From NCBI GenBank assembly GCA_937925515.1, contig CALALP010000054.1, positions 1 to 14,318 of the forward strand: DNA of 14,318 nucleotides. The letters run 5' to 3'. Positions 14,300 through 14,318 of this stretch are shown piece by piece (the stretch's first letter is position 1; each line of letters starts with the position of its first letter). The notes beneath the pieces are model-generated. The model did no database searches. It worked only from the letters and a program-made list of their open reading frames with translations, and was not told the DNA's origin. A program made the translations under genes and the position numbers. The DNA is from an uncultured Lachnoanaerobaculum sp. (GTDB lineage Bacteria; Bacillota; Clostridia; Lachnospirales; Lachnospiraceae).

Positions 14300-14318
14300 A
14301 TAGAAAGTATTTAAATTA

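Larger units (their letters stand above)
14184..14318. mobile_element. Probable insertion-sequence end (element continues beyond window)
   Basis: After a short AT spacer the sequence begins GGGGCTGTTGTAAAAT, closely resembling the terminal GGGGCTGTTGCAAAA-type inverted repeats of some insertion sequences such as the IS1182 group (from memory, not searched). Internal repeats and a long palindrome follow, and no gene is seen before the window ends. A transposase would be expected further right. Alternatives are a MITE or an intergenic repeat of unknown type. Confidence 0.4.

Overview
The window is AT-rich, with every recognisable gene on the + strand, AGA-dominated arginine codons and Shine-Dalgarno-led starts. 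The gene set (TrkA/TrkH, YrvO-type cysteine desulfurase next to mnmA, SH3b-amidase, NptA-PhoU transporter, gap-pgk-tpi) points to a low-GC Gram-positive anaerobe. A clostridial, probably Lachnospiraceae-like, bacterium is my best guess; this rests on protein character and composition, not on a database search.

Layout. Positions 1-105 are the right end of an IS200/IS605-type element whose body lies off the left edge: a possible last few codons of tnpB, two hairpins, and the characteristic terminal GTTCAC. About 100 bp later begins a tight run of eight genes (203-10835) with junctions of only 7-30 bp: trkA, trkH, a cysteine desulfurase, a DUF1189-like membrane protein, mnmA, an exported SH3b/amidase_3 cell-wall protein, an Na+/phosphate cotransporter with a PhoU tail, and an unrecognised single-pass membrane protein. 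TrkA/TrkH make a K+ uptake system; the desulfurase probably hands sulfur to MnmA for tRNA 2-thiouridine; the remaining genes concern the envelope and ion transport.

A 200-bp gap holds a good sigma-A-type promoter (TTGCTT-17-TACAAT) and a roughly 100-nt leader ahead of gapA. The leader has a hairpin followed by a T-run just before the ribosome binding site, a mutually exclusive alternative pairing, and a 19-nt stretch that strongly resembles the 5' part of a type II-A CRISPR repeat. gapA is followed by a 30-bp second copy of its own tail, differing only at third codon positions, and then by a strong intrinsic terminator. pgk and tpiA follow as a pair. Together gapA, pgk and tpiA cover triose-phosphate isomerisation through 3-phosphoglycerate in glycolysis.

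Eight bases after tpiA the sequence changes character: a GGGGCTGTTG-type terminus like those of some insertion sequences, three degenerate ~26-28 bp direct repeats, and a perfect 17-bp inverted repeat with a 3-base loop. This is probably the end of a second mobile element that lies off the right edge. The most interesting items are the gapA leader, the third-position-divergent gap tail and the two mobile-element edges. Nothing in the window is a clearly new multi-gene system.
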